Positions 17,144-24,478 of a stretch of 64,000 bases of DNA are shown one piece after another. Below the pieces are notes generated by a model. It saw only the letters and a program-made list of their open reading frames with translations. It ran no database searches and had not been told where the DNA came from. Position 1 is the first letter of the stretch. Each line of letters starts with the position of its first letter. The stretch comes from Chersky-806 sp038252255 (GTDB lineage: Bacteria; Actinomycetota; Acidimicrobiia; IMCC26256; JAENVU01): positions 1 to 64,000 of the forward strand of contig JBBSAM010000021.1 in NCBI GenBank assembly GCA_038252255.1, read 5' to 3'. Both the position numbers and the translations under genes were made by a program.

Positions 17144-18700
17144 ATGCCGAGTCGGATCCTGGGCTTGTGGTGCCCGGACTGGCCGGTGGTCGCGGCCCGT
17201 CGCCGCGGTGATGCGCCGGAGGACGAGCCGGTCGCGGTGCTCCGGCACGGACGCGTGCTCTCGGCCTCGAGCGAAGCGCGGGCGGAGGAGGTCACGGCCG
17301 GGCTCCGGCGCCGCGAAGCCGAGGCGCGCTGTCCCGGGATCGTGATCGTGGACGTGGACCCGGCCGCGGACGCGCGCACCTTCGAGCCGGTAGCGCGCGC
17401 GATCGAGTGCCTCACCCCACGGCTCGTGATCGACCGCCCCGGGATGCTCGCGTTCCCCACCCGGGGACCGTCGCGCTACTTCGGTGGTGACGACGGGCTC
17501 GTCACGCGCGTCCTGGACTCGGTGAGCTCCGTCGGGGTCGTCGGAGCTCGTGCGGGGATCGCGGACGGTGGATTCGCAGCTCGGCTCGCGGCGCGGCGCG
17601 GGCTGGTGGTCGCACCGGGCGAGACCCCGGACTTCCTCGCGCCCTGGCCGATCGGCACCGTCGGCGACGAAGCGATGGCCAGCGTCCTGTGCCGCATGGG
17701 GCTGCGCACGCTCGGCGCGTTCGCCGCGCTGCCCCTACCGGCGGTGATCGCGCGCTTCGGTCCGGATGGCATGCGCGCGCACCGGTTGGCGGGGGGCGAG
17801 GAGGAGCACCCACCGGCGCTCACCGTGCCGCCGCCGGATCTGGTGGAGGTCTGCGAGCTCGACCCGCCGGCCCAGCGAGTGGACGAGGCGGCGTTCGTCG
17901 CGAAGGCGCTGGCCGATCGGCTCCTGGCCCGGTTGGAGGAGCGCGGCCTCGCGTGCACGCAGGTGATCGTCGAGGCCGAGACCGAGCACGGTGAGCACCT
18001 CGCGCGCGGTTGGCGTCATGAAGGCGCGCTCACGCCTGGCGCGCTCGCGGAACGGGTCCGCTGGCAGCTCGACGGCTGGATCACCGGCGGTCTGGGGGAG
18101 CGCGCGGCGGCGACGGGTGGCACCACCGGTGGGCTCACGCTGCTGCGGCTCGTCCCCGACCAGGTCATCCCGGCGAGTGGGCGCCAGCTCGGCTTCTGGG
18201 GTGGCGACGCGGCGGCGGCCGATCGCGCGTCGCGGGTCTTCGCCCGCGTGCAGGGGCTGGTCGGTCCGGAGCACGTGGTGACCCCGGTGCCTCGAGGAGG
18301 GCGCACCCCGGCCGAACGCGTGCGCTGGGTCCCGTGGGGAGAGATGAGAGAACCGGAACGCCTCCCTGTACCGCCATGGCCCGGCGCGGTTCCCGGCCCC
18401 GCGCCGGCTCGCGTGCTGGTGCCGCCGCTACCGGCTGAGCTGCTCGACGGGGCAGGGCGCCCGGTCACGGTGTCGAGCCGCGGTGAGGCATCTGGGACGC
18501 CGGTGGTGTTGCGCTGCCACGCACTCCCGTTGGCGGACGGTGAGATCACCGCGTGGGCGGGACCCTGGGCGCAGGATGTGCGGTGGTGGGACCGGCGCGT
18601 CTGGGCCCGGCGGGTGCACTGGCAGGTGGTGGTGGGTGAGGTGGCCTGCCTCGTGCGCGTCGAGCGCGGGGAGACGGTGATCGACGCGCTCTACGACTGA
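17144..18700 (+). CDS. imuB: ImuB - catalytically dead Y-family polymerase homologue
   Basis: 518 aa, adapter of the DnaE2 mutasome. The Y-family fold is recognisable, but the catalytic acidic motif is replaced (LGLWCPDWPVVAARR where active enzymes have DMDAFF), so it should not polymerise. A helix-hairpin-helix region IGTVGDEAMASVLCRMGLRTLGAFAALP follows. A beta-clamp binding motif QLGFWG is at residues 348-353, the same type and position as QLPLWG in mycobacterial ImuB. The start ATG is 8 bp after imuA' stop, so the two form one operon under the upstream SOS box. The C-terminal ~150 residues are variable and probably bind ImuA' and DnaE2. Confidence 0.93.
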   Translation: MPSRILGLWCPDWPVVAARRRGDAPEDEPVAVLRHGRVLSASSEARAEEVTAGLRRREAEARCPGIVIVDVDPAADARTFEPVARAIECLTPRLVIDRPGMLAFPTRGPSRYFGGDDGLVTRVLDSVSSVGVVGARAGIADGGFAARLAARRGLVVAPGETPDFLAPWPIGTVGDEAMASVLCRMGLRTLGAFAALPLPAVIARFGPDGMRAHRLAGGEEEHPPALTVPPPDLVEVCELDPPAQRVDEAAFVAKALADRLLARLEERGLACTQVIVEAETEHGEHLARGWRHEGALTPGALAERVRWQLDGWITGGLGERAAATGGTTGGLTLLRLVPDQVIPASGRQLGFWGGDAAAADRASRVFARVQGLVGPEHVVTPVPRGGRTPAERVRWVPWGEMREPERLPVPPWPGAVPGPAPARVLVPPLPAELLDGAGRPVTVSSRGEASGTPVVLRCHALPLADGEITAWAGPWAQDVRWWDRRVWARRVHWQVVVGEVACLVRVERGETVIDALYD

Positions 18701-18713
18701 CCCGTTCGCGCGT

Positions 18714-19535
18714 TCAGATCGTGAACGCGAGGTTGTCGACGACCCGGTTGCCCAGGTCGAGGTCGCCGTCCAGGTGCACCGTCCCGCGGGTGCGAGCGTG
18801 CTCGCCGCTCCAGCGCCCACCCGCGAGACGCGTGAACGTCCGGCGGTCCATGGTGATCCGCGCGGTCGGCGAGGCGGGCGGCGCATCGAGCAGACGGGCG
18901 CGGCCCTCCGGCGGCACGGCGATGGACGCGGACAGCGGCGAGGGGCCCGTGATCTCGAACACGACGGTGGTGTTCGGTGGCGCACCAGCCTTCTTCCCGA
19001 CGACGTAACCGAGCGCCTTCGAAGGAATCCGGCCCACCGACAGATCCGCGACGGGACCCTCGAGGAATCCCGGTCGGTCGAGCGCTTCGCGGATGTCCTG
19101 GTCGTGGTACCAGCAATCGAACACGCGGATCTCCATGAACACGCGGTACGGACCGGGTCCCTCGGGTGTGAAGCCTTCTTTCTCCCACTCGGCTTCGGTC
19201 ATCGCCGAGAGGACGTCGAGGCGACGCCGGGTGACGGAGCGAAACTCGTCGAGCAGCGCGGCGCCGTCCCATCCCCGATAGGTCGAGATCCATTGCTCGT
19301 TCGCCTTGCCGATGTCGTTGCGTACGTGCGCCGATTCCGCCGCGTCGGGCGCGCTCGGCGCGGGTTGCTCGCCGAGGAGCATCCGCTCGGTGCCGATCAC
19401 GTGCGCGACGTTGTCGTGGACCGTCCAGCCCGGACACTCGGTCGGCTGGTTCCACTGCTCGTCCGTCAAGTTCGCACACACGGTGGTGATGTCGTCCCAG
19501 ACCTCTTCGAGACGGTTGATCATCGGCTCAGTCAT
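18714..19535 (-). CDS. Maleylpyruvate isomerase-fold mycothiol-dependent family protein
   Basis: 273 aa with the two-part architecture of the TIGR03083 family: an N-terminal DinB-like four-helix domain (LTDEQWNQPTECPGWTVHDNVAHVIGTE, His residues for a metal) and a C-terminal SCP2-like domain (from about residue 180). Such proteins use mycothiol or similar thiols in ring-cleavage isomerisation and other transfers. The start at 19535 is supported by TACGTT (complement 19542-19547) 6 nt upstream; the frame continues 48 bp further upstream but overlaps the next promoter. It is convergent with imuB (13-bp gap). Confidence 0.83.
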   Translation of the reverse strand: MTEPMINRLEEVWDDITTVCANLTDEQWNQPTECPGWTVHDNVAHVIGTERMLLGEQPAPSAPDAAESAHVRNDIGKANEQWISTYRGWDGAALLDEFRSVTRRRLDVLSAMTEAEWEKEGFTPEGPGPYRVFMEIRVFDCWYHDQDIREALDRPGFLEGPVADLSVGRIPSKALGYVVGKKAGAPPNTTVVFEITGPSPLSASIAVPPEGRARLLDAPPASPTARITMDRRTFTRLAGGRWSGEHARTRGTVHLDGDLDLGNRVVDNLAFTI

Positions 19536-19575
19536 CTGCGCAACGTAGCGCGACTCGTCGTGCGAGACTGGCGAC
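19536..19575. promoter_or_regulatory. Divergent promoters, MDMPI-family gene / DsbA-like gene
   Basis: Only 40 bp separate two divergent start codons. Leftward TACGTT (complement of 19542-19547) is a -10 with 6-nt spacing. Rightward GAGACT (19564-19569), 6 nt before the GTG, is a weak -10. The two promoters share their upstream DNA, so they may be co-regulated. Confidence 0.5.
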
Positions 19576-20253
19576 GTGACCAACCGGATCAGCTTCTACT
19601 TCGACCCGATGTGCCCGTACGCATACCAGACCTCGCGGTGGATTCGCACGGTGCGCACCGAGGTGGATCTGGACATCACGTGGAAGTTCTTCTCACTCGA
19701 AGAGGTGAACCGGGTCGAGGGAAAGCGCCACCCTTGGGAGCGTCCGTGGTCGTACGGCTTCGGGCAGATGCGCGTCGGCGCGCTCATCCGGCGCGAGCTG
19801 GGCAACGACGCGCTCGACCGGTGGTACGACGCGGTAGGCCGTGCGTTCTTCTATGACGGCATCAAGACTCATGTCCCGGACGAGCACGCGGCGGTGATCT
19901 CACAGGCCGGATTCGACGCGTCGTACGTGGAGCGGGCGATCGACGACCCCACCACCCTCGTCGAGGTCCGGGACGAGCATTTGGGTGCCGTGGCCCAGGT
20001 GGGTGCGCACGGCGTCCCGACGATCGTGTTCCACCCGGGCGACTACGCCGTCTACGGGCCCGTCGTCGTCCCGGCGCCCGAGGGCGAGGACGCGATCGCG
20101 CTATGGGATCTCGTGCGCTCGATGGCGAGATTCCCGTTTCTGTACGAGCTGCGCCATCCGAAGACGACTGCCGATCTCCTCCACGTCGGCGAGCAGTTCA
20201 GCACCTACCTCTCCACTCGCGACTGGAACACGATCGAGAACCCGGCGCCGTAG
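19576..20253 (+). CDS. DsbA-family thioredoxin-fold oxidoreductase (single-Cys)
   Basis: 225 aa with the DsbA / 2-hydroxychromene-2-carboxylate isomerase fold: a thioredoxin start ISFYFDPMCPYAYQTSRW, an inserted helical domain, and cis-Pro loop GAHGVPTIVFHP. The active motif is C13-P-Y-A, with one Cys, so it is not a dithiol oxidase but probably thiol-dependent (mycothiol). A second protein of the same type, also with Cys at 13, is encoded at 50.4-51.0 kb. No signal peptide, so cytoplasmic. Confidence 0.82.
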   Translation: MTNRISFYFDPMCPYAYQTSRWIRTVRTEVDLDITWKFFSLEEVNRVEGKRHPWERPWSYGFGQMRVGALIRRELGNDALDRWYDAVGRAFFYDGIKTHVPDEHAAVISQAGFDASYVERAIDDPTTLVEVRDEHLGAVAQVGAHGVPTIVFHPGDYAVYGPVVVPAPEGEDAIALWDLVRSMARFPFLYELRHPKTTADLLHVGEQFSTYLSTRDWNTIENPAP

Positions 20254-20296
20254 AGGCGGTGTTGCCGCGGCCGCGTCCGACGCCGACAATGGTCGA

Positions 20297-20830
20297 ATGC
20301 GGTGGGAGGAGTTCGAGCAGCTGGCGCCGCGCCTGGCGCAGCTCGGTCGGGCAAAGCTCGGCCAACCTGGTGTCGTGCTCGTCGCCACGATCCGCGCCGA
20401 CGGGTCACCGCGCCTGAGCCCGGTGGAGCCGCTCTTCTGGAACCGTGACCTCTGGCTCTCGATGGGTTGGCAGACTCGCAAGGCACTCGACCTTCAACGC
20501 GACCCGCGCATCCTGGTTCACAGCATCGTGACCGGCAGAGAAGGGACGGGCGGCGAGTACAAGCTGCGAGGCGCGACGATCGCCGTCGCGGATCCAGAAG
20601 TACACGAGTCCTACGCGGAGACGGTCGCATCCCAGCTCGGATGGCAACCGGAGCCGGGCCGGTTCCATCTCTATCGCGTCGACGTCCAGGAAGTGACCTT
20701 CATCCGCTGGGACTCGGCCACGAACGATCAGTACGTGACCCGATGGCCGGCCGGAGTCGAGTTCGTTCGCCGCGGGACCTCTACGACGAGTCTCGCCGGC
20801 CCGGAGCCCTTCCATGAGCTCTTGGCCTGA
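20297..20830 (+). CDS. Pyridoxamine-5'-phosphate-oxidase-like flavin/F420-binding split-barrel protein
   Basis: 177 aa. PNPOx-like split beta-barrel: VLVATIRADGSPRLSPVEPLFWN is the first sheet with cofactor contacts, LWLSMGWQTRKALDLQRDPRI the second, and RWDSATNDQYVTRW near the C-terminus. It binds FMN, F420 or heme in the family; I cannot tell which. GACAAT (20285-20290), 6 nt before the ATG, may be a leaderless -10. It is 43 bp after the DsbA-like gene on the same strand. Confidence 0.8.
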   Translation: MRWEEFEQLAPRLAQLGRAKLGQPGVVLVATIRADGSPRLSPVEPLFWNRDLWLSMGWQTRKALDLQRDPRILVHSIVTGREGTGGEYKLRGATIAVADPEVHESYAETVASQLGWQPEPGRFHLYRVDVQEVTFIRWDSATNDQYVTRWPAGVEFVRRGTSTTSLAGPEPFHELLA

Positions 20831-21068
20831 GCCTCGCGGTGCTCACGTGTCGACGACGTAGCAGTCTCATGGAGCTCCGGGCGCGTGCAGCACGCTCGGG
20901 CAGTCGCCGTAGTCCCAGAGCAGCACGGCCGGCGCCACGGATCGCATTGTCGTCGACGTGGGGAGGCGACAATCGGACCGTGACCGGCGAGACTCGCCGC
21001 CGGGTGATGAGCTGGGCGGTGCCGCGAGCGCTCACGCCACGAGGGTCGATGGATACGAGGAGAGGCAG

Positions 21069-22271
21069 ATGAGCTCAGGCGGCTTGGCCAAGGCAGGACT
21101 CGAGCGCATGCACGAGGTGATGGCCGGCCACGTCCGGAGCGGCGGTGTTCCCGGTCTCGTGTGGTTGTTCTCCCGCCGCGGCGAGGTGCACTTCGGCGAG
21201 GCCGGGGCGATCGGCGCGGAGGAGGACTACCCGGTCGCGCCCGACACGATCTTCCGGATCTCGTCGCTGACCAAGCCGGTGACCGCGGTCGGTGCGCTGA
21301 TCCTGGTCGAGGAGTGCCGGCTCCGCCTCGACGACCCGGTCGACCCGTGGTTGCCCGAGTTGGCCGGCCGGCGGGTGCTCGCCCGTAGCGAGGGCTCGTT
21401 GGCCGACACGGTGCCCGCGCAGCGCCCGATCACGTTGCGGGACCTGCTCACGTTCCGCATGGGCACGGGGTACGACTTCGGGGGCGGTGGTGGCCAGGAG
21501 GTGCTCGCGGCCATGGCCGAGCTCGGGCTCGGAGTCGGCCCGCTGCGACCAGCCGACGTGCCCGCCCAGGACGAATGGATGCGGCGGCTCGGGACCCTGC
21601 CCTTGATGTACCAGCCCGGTGAACGCTGGCTCTACCACACCAGCGCGGACGTGCTCGGTGTGCTCGTCGCCCGCGCCTCGGGCCAGTCGCTCGAGTCGTT
21701 CCTCGCCGAGCGGATCTTCGAACCGCTCGGCATGACGGACACCAGCTTCTCGGTGCCGGCGCGCAAGCTGAACCGCTTCGGTCCCTGCTACTGGACGAAT
21801 CCCGACACGGGTGCCCGCGAGCTGTTCGACCCGTCCGCCGGCCAATGGAGCCGGCCGCCCGCGTTCGCCTCGGGCGGCGCCGGACTCGTGTCGACGGTGA
21901 ACAACTACCGGGCCTTCGCCGAGATGCTGGCGAGCGACGGGATCCATCGCGGCCAACGGATTCTGTCGCGGCCCTCCGTCGAAGCGATGACGACGAACCA
22001 CCTCACCGCGCGCCAGCTGGCCGCGTCGGGACCGGATCCGTCGGGCGCGCTGGGCTGGGGCTACGGAGTAGGAGTCCAGATCGCGCGGACGAGCCCGGCG
22101 CGGTCGGTCGGTACGTACGGCTGGGACGGCGGCCTCGGCGCGCAGTGGGCGAACGACCCGGCCGAAGGCGTCATCGGCGTCCTCATGACGAGCCAGGCTT
22201 GGAGCTCGCCGGTCCCTCCACCGGTGTGCACAGACTTCTGGACCTGCATCTACGCCGCCATCGAGGACTGA
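21069..22271 (+). CDS. Serine hydrolase, class C beta-lactamase/esterase family
   Basis: 400 aa. Penicillin-binding/beta-lactamase fold (PF00144) with active SLTK (S66, K69), a second motif region WLYHTSADVLG in which Tyr is kept but Asn is replaced, and a C-terminal GTYGWDGGLG. These features fit esterases and peptidases of the EstB/beta-lactamase family, not a resistance enzyme. GAGGAGAGG precedes the ATG (21069). No signal peptide is evident, so it is probably cytoplasmic. The 238 bp before it contain no gene that I can support. Confidence 0.86.
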   Translation: MSSGGLAKAGLERMHEVMAGHVRSGGVPGLVWLFSRRGEVHFGEAGAIGAEEDYPVAPDTIFRISSLTKPVTAVGALILVEECRLRLDDPVDPWLPELAGRRVLARSEGSLADTVPAQRPITLRDLLTFRMGTGYDFGGGGGQEVLAAMAELGLGVGPLRPADVPAQDEWMRRLGTLPLMYQPGERWLYHTSADVLGVLVARASGQSLESFLAERIFEPLGMTDTSFSVPARKLNRFGPCYWTNPDTGARELFDPSAGQWSRPPAFASGGAGLVSTVNNYRAFAEMLASDGIHRGQRILSRPSVEAMTTNHLTARQLAASGPDPSGALGWGYGVGVQIARTSPARSVGTYGWDGGLGAQWANDPAEGVIGVLMTSQAWSSPVPPPVCTDFWTCIYAAIED

Positions 22272-22273
22272 CC

Positions 22274-22311
22274 TCGAGCTCGCCGGAATCAGGACGCTGG
22301 GGCGAGCTCGA
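22274..22311. terminator. Bidirectional hairpin between convergent genes
   Basis: TCGAGCTCGCC (22274-22284) pairs perfectly with GGCGAGCTCGA (22301-22311), 11 bp with a 16-nt loop. It begins 3 bp after the serine hydrolase stop. The right arm lies inside the last codons of the convergent methyltransferase gene. Confidence 0.55.
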
Positions 22312-23299
22312 TGACGGAGAGGTCTCCGGCGGGGTGCGCCGCCACGAGTCGCAGACCTGCGCCGGAGGCGATCGCGACGATGTCGCCGACGCCACGCTCC
22401 CGGCCGCCGAAGTAGACGAGCACCCGCAGGTCCATGCTGGTGCGCGGCGACTCACCGTCGATCCCCGTCTTCTCGACGACGAAGACGCGGCCGGTTGCCC
22501 CCGCGGCTTCGGCGCACCGCCGCAAGATCTCCCGAGCTGAGTCGTCGTCCCAGTCGTGGAGGATGGCGGACAGCAGGTAGGTGTCGGCGCCGATCGGCAG
22601 CGCATCGAAGAAACTGCCCGCCACCACGTCGCTGCGGCCGTCGAGACTTGCCGTGGCCAGGGTCTCTCGGGCCGCGGCGGCAGTCGCGGGTTGGTCGAAG
22701 ACCGTGCCGCGCAGCGTTGGATGGGCCCGGAGCAGTGCGGCCAGGAGCGTGCCGTTCCCTCCGCCGACGTCGACGACGTGGGTACGCGATCCCCAGTCGT
22801 ACGCGGCGATCACGGGGAGCGCCCAGACCGAGACGTCCGCGCCCATCTGCGCGTCGTAGGACGCCTGCCGCGGCGAATCCCCGGCCAGGTCGTCCCAGAA
22901 GGGCAGGCCGAACTGCTCGGGAAACGCCGCTCGACCGGTGCGCACCGAGTGGAGCAGCTGCACGAACGCCAGGTCGCCCCGGCCGATCGCGTCGTCCATG
23001 TCCAACACGGCGCGGAGACCCGAAGGATGATCATCCCGCAGCGCCTCGCCGCCGGCGGTGAGCGAATAGCGGCCCGACTCGTCACGCCCGAGCACGCCCG
23101 CGGTGACGAGGTGCCGCAGCACCCGATCCAGCGCGCCGGCATCGACCCCCTCGGCCCCGGCCAGCTCGGTCGCGGTGTCGAGGCCACGACGGATGTGGTC
23201 CGCGACGTGCAAGGTCGCCGCGACCCGTACCGCCATCGGCGTGACGAGGTCCGCAGCCAACCACAGCGCGGCGCCCGACCGATCGTCCGCGATCCCCAT
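22289..23299 (-). CDS. SAM-dependent O-methyltransferase (ASMT/CrtF type)
   Basis: 336 aa. An N-terminal winged-helix dimerisation domain (about 15-90, LDRVLRHLVTAGVLGRDESGRYSLT) is followed by the Rossmann methyltransferase domain with VVDVGGGNGTLLAALL (residues 175-190) and the catalytic base in ILHDWDDD (H248). This is the plant/secondary-metabolite O-methyltransferase type (PF00891). The start is set by GATAAT (complement 23306-23311), 6 nt before the ATG. No biosynthetic cluster is adjacent, so the hydroxylated substrate is unknown. Confidence 0.86.
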   Translation of the reverse strand: MGIADDRSGAALWLAADLVTPMAVRVAATLHVADHIRRGLDTATELAGAEGVDAGALDRVLRHLVTAGVLGRDESGRYSLTAGGEALRDDHPSGLRAVLDMDDAIGRGDLAFVQLLHSVRTGRAAFPEQFGLPFWDDLAGDSPRQASYDAQMGADVSVWALPVIAAYDWGSRTHVVDVGGGNGTLLAALLRAHPTLRGTVFDQPATAAAARETLATASLDGRSDVVAGSFFDALPIGADTYLLSAILHDWDDDSAREILRRCAEAAGATGRVFVVEKTGIDGESPRTSMDLRVLVYFGGRERGVGDIVAIASGAGLRLVAAHPAGDLSVIELAPAS

Positions 23300-23349
23300 C
23301 GCGGGATTATCGCCGGTGCGCGGGCCGGCCGGCGTGCAATGGTGCGTCG

Positions 23350-23964
23350 ATGGCGCCACGACTTGTCGTCCCCACGCTCACCGGCGATCGGGTGCAGCTC
23401 GTCCCGATAGACGAGTCCCATCTCGACGGCCTGGCCGCCGCGGCGGCAGAGGACCGGGCAACGTACGGGTTCACCACCGTGCCGGAGGGTCGCGACGGAG
23501 CAGCGAGCAACGTGAACCGTCTGCTGGCCGCCCGGGACACGGGCGAGCTCATCCCGTTCGTCCAGGTCTCGATCGCGCAGGCTCGCGCGGTGGGTGTGAC
23601 GAACTACCTCACCCTCCGCTACCGCCCCGGGGTGTCGATCCCGTACGCGGTGGAGATCGGCGGGACGTGGTTGGCTGCTTCGGCGCAGCGCACCGGGATC
23701 AACGTCGAGTCGAAGCTGCTGTTGCTCACCTACGCGTTCGAGGTCTGGAAGGTGGGACGCGTGGATCTGAAGACCGATGCCCGCAACGAGCGGTCTCGCG
23801 ACGCGATAGCCGCGCTCGGCGCGACCTTCGAGGCGGTGCTTCGGAACTGGCAGCCGTCACACGTCGCGGATGAGGAAGGCCAGCTGCGGGACTCCGCGAT
23901 CTACTCGATCGTCGACACCGAGTGGCCGGTCGTGCGTGAACGGCTGCTCGCTCGACTGAGCTGA
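23350..23964 (+). CDS. GNAT-family N-acetyltransferase
   Basis: 204 aa, RimJ/RimL-like GNAT: LTGDRVQLVPIDESHLDGLAAAA at the N-terminus, a long central region ending in the acetyl-CoA-binding area with SKLLLLTYAFEVWKVGRVDLKTDARNERSRDAIAALGATFE, typical for small-molecule or protein N-terminal acetylation. The ATG is 50 bp from the divergent O-methyltransferase start. Substrate unknown. Confidence 0.85.
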   Translation: MAPRLVVPTLTGDRVQLVPIDESHLDGLAAAAAEDRATYGFTTVPEGRDGAASNVNRLLAARDTGELIPFVQVSIAQARAVGVTNYLTLRYRPGVSIPYAVEIGGTWLAASAQRTGINVESKLLLLTYAFEVWKVGRVDLKTDARNERSRDAIAALGATFEAVLRNWQPSHVADEEGQLRDSAIYSIVDTEWPVVRERLLARLS

Positions 23965-24393
23965 CTACCGGACCTCGCAGATCTCGTACACGAGGCGCTT
24001 GCCGTCGCCGGAGAGCTCGCCCTTCGCCACGGCCTGGATCCGGTTGATCCACGCGTAGCGCTCGTCGCCGGTCTCGTACAGCGGCGCCGCGTACGCGGGG
24101 GAGGCGCCCTGTCCCTGCGAGAGGTCGAGCCGGCCCTGGTACGACGTGTAGATCAGCGCGCCGTCGTCGGTCTCGATCAGCGCGCGCACATCGAGTGTGC
24201 CGAGCATCTCGGCGCTCACGGACATCCAGTCCGCGGCGGTGCGGCCTTTCAGGTGCCCGTTCAACCGCTCACCGGTCATCTCCCACGACTCCACCTCGAC
24301 GATGACACGCAGGCCGGACGGGGTGGCCGGCATCAGGAACGGGTCGGCGAGGGTGAGGGTCGCGGTGCATAGGGGGATCAGTTCGATCGGCAT
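23965..24393 (-). CDS. DUF3237-family protein
   Basis: 142 aa, a beta-barrel-like small protein resembling DUF3237: LIPLCTATLTLADP at the start, GRTAADWMSV and LDVRALIETDDGALIYTSYQGRLDL in the middle, and ERYAWINRIQAVAKGEL near the end. Function of the family is unknown. The stop immediately abuts the convergent GNAT gene stop. CAGACT 6 nt before the ATG may be a -10; an in-frame GTG at 24414 is the alternative start. It is divergent from dnaE2. Confidence 0.72.
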   Translation of the reverse strand: MPIELIPLCTATLTLADPFLMPATPSGLRVIVEVESWEMTGERLNGHLKGRTAADWMSVSAEMLGTLDVRALIETDDGALIYTSYQGRLDLSQGQGASPAYAAPLYETGDERYAWINRIQAVAKGELSGDGKRLVYEICEVR

Positions 24394-24450
24394 GGCGGCA
24401 GTCTGGCCCGTCACCCCGGCGGCGGTCGCCCTGGCGGATGCCCTGGCGGA

Positions 24451-24472
24451 TCGAACAGGTGTTCGGTAAGGT
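24451..24472 (+). promoter_or_regulatory. LexA-type SOS box plus -10 of dnaE2
   Basis: TCGAACAGGTGTTCGG (24451-24466) followed at once by TAAGGT (24467-24472), 6 nt before the dnaE2 ATG. Outside the N4 spacer the box is identical to that before imuA'; the distances are the same to the base. Confidence 0.88.
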
Positions 24473-24478
24473 CGGGGG

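Noticed and set aside
21069..22271. Antibiotic-resistance beta-lactamases (also 47577-48935)
   Set aside because: Both have the broad PF00144 esterase/peptidase fold, no signal peptide, and one has an altered YxN motif. No resistance family signature.
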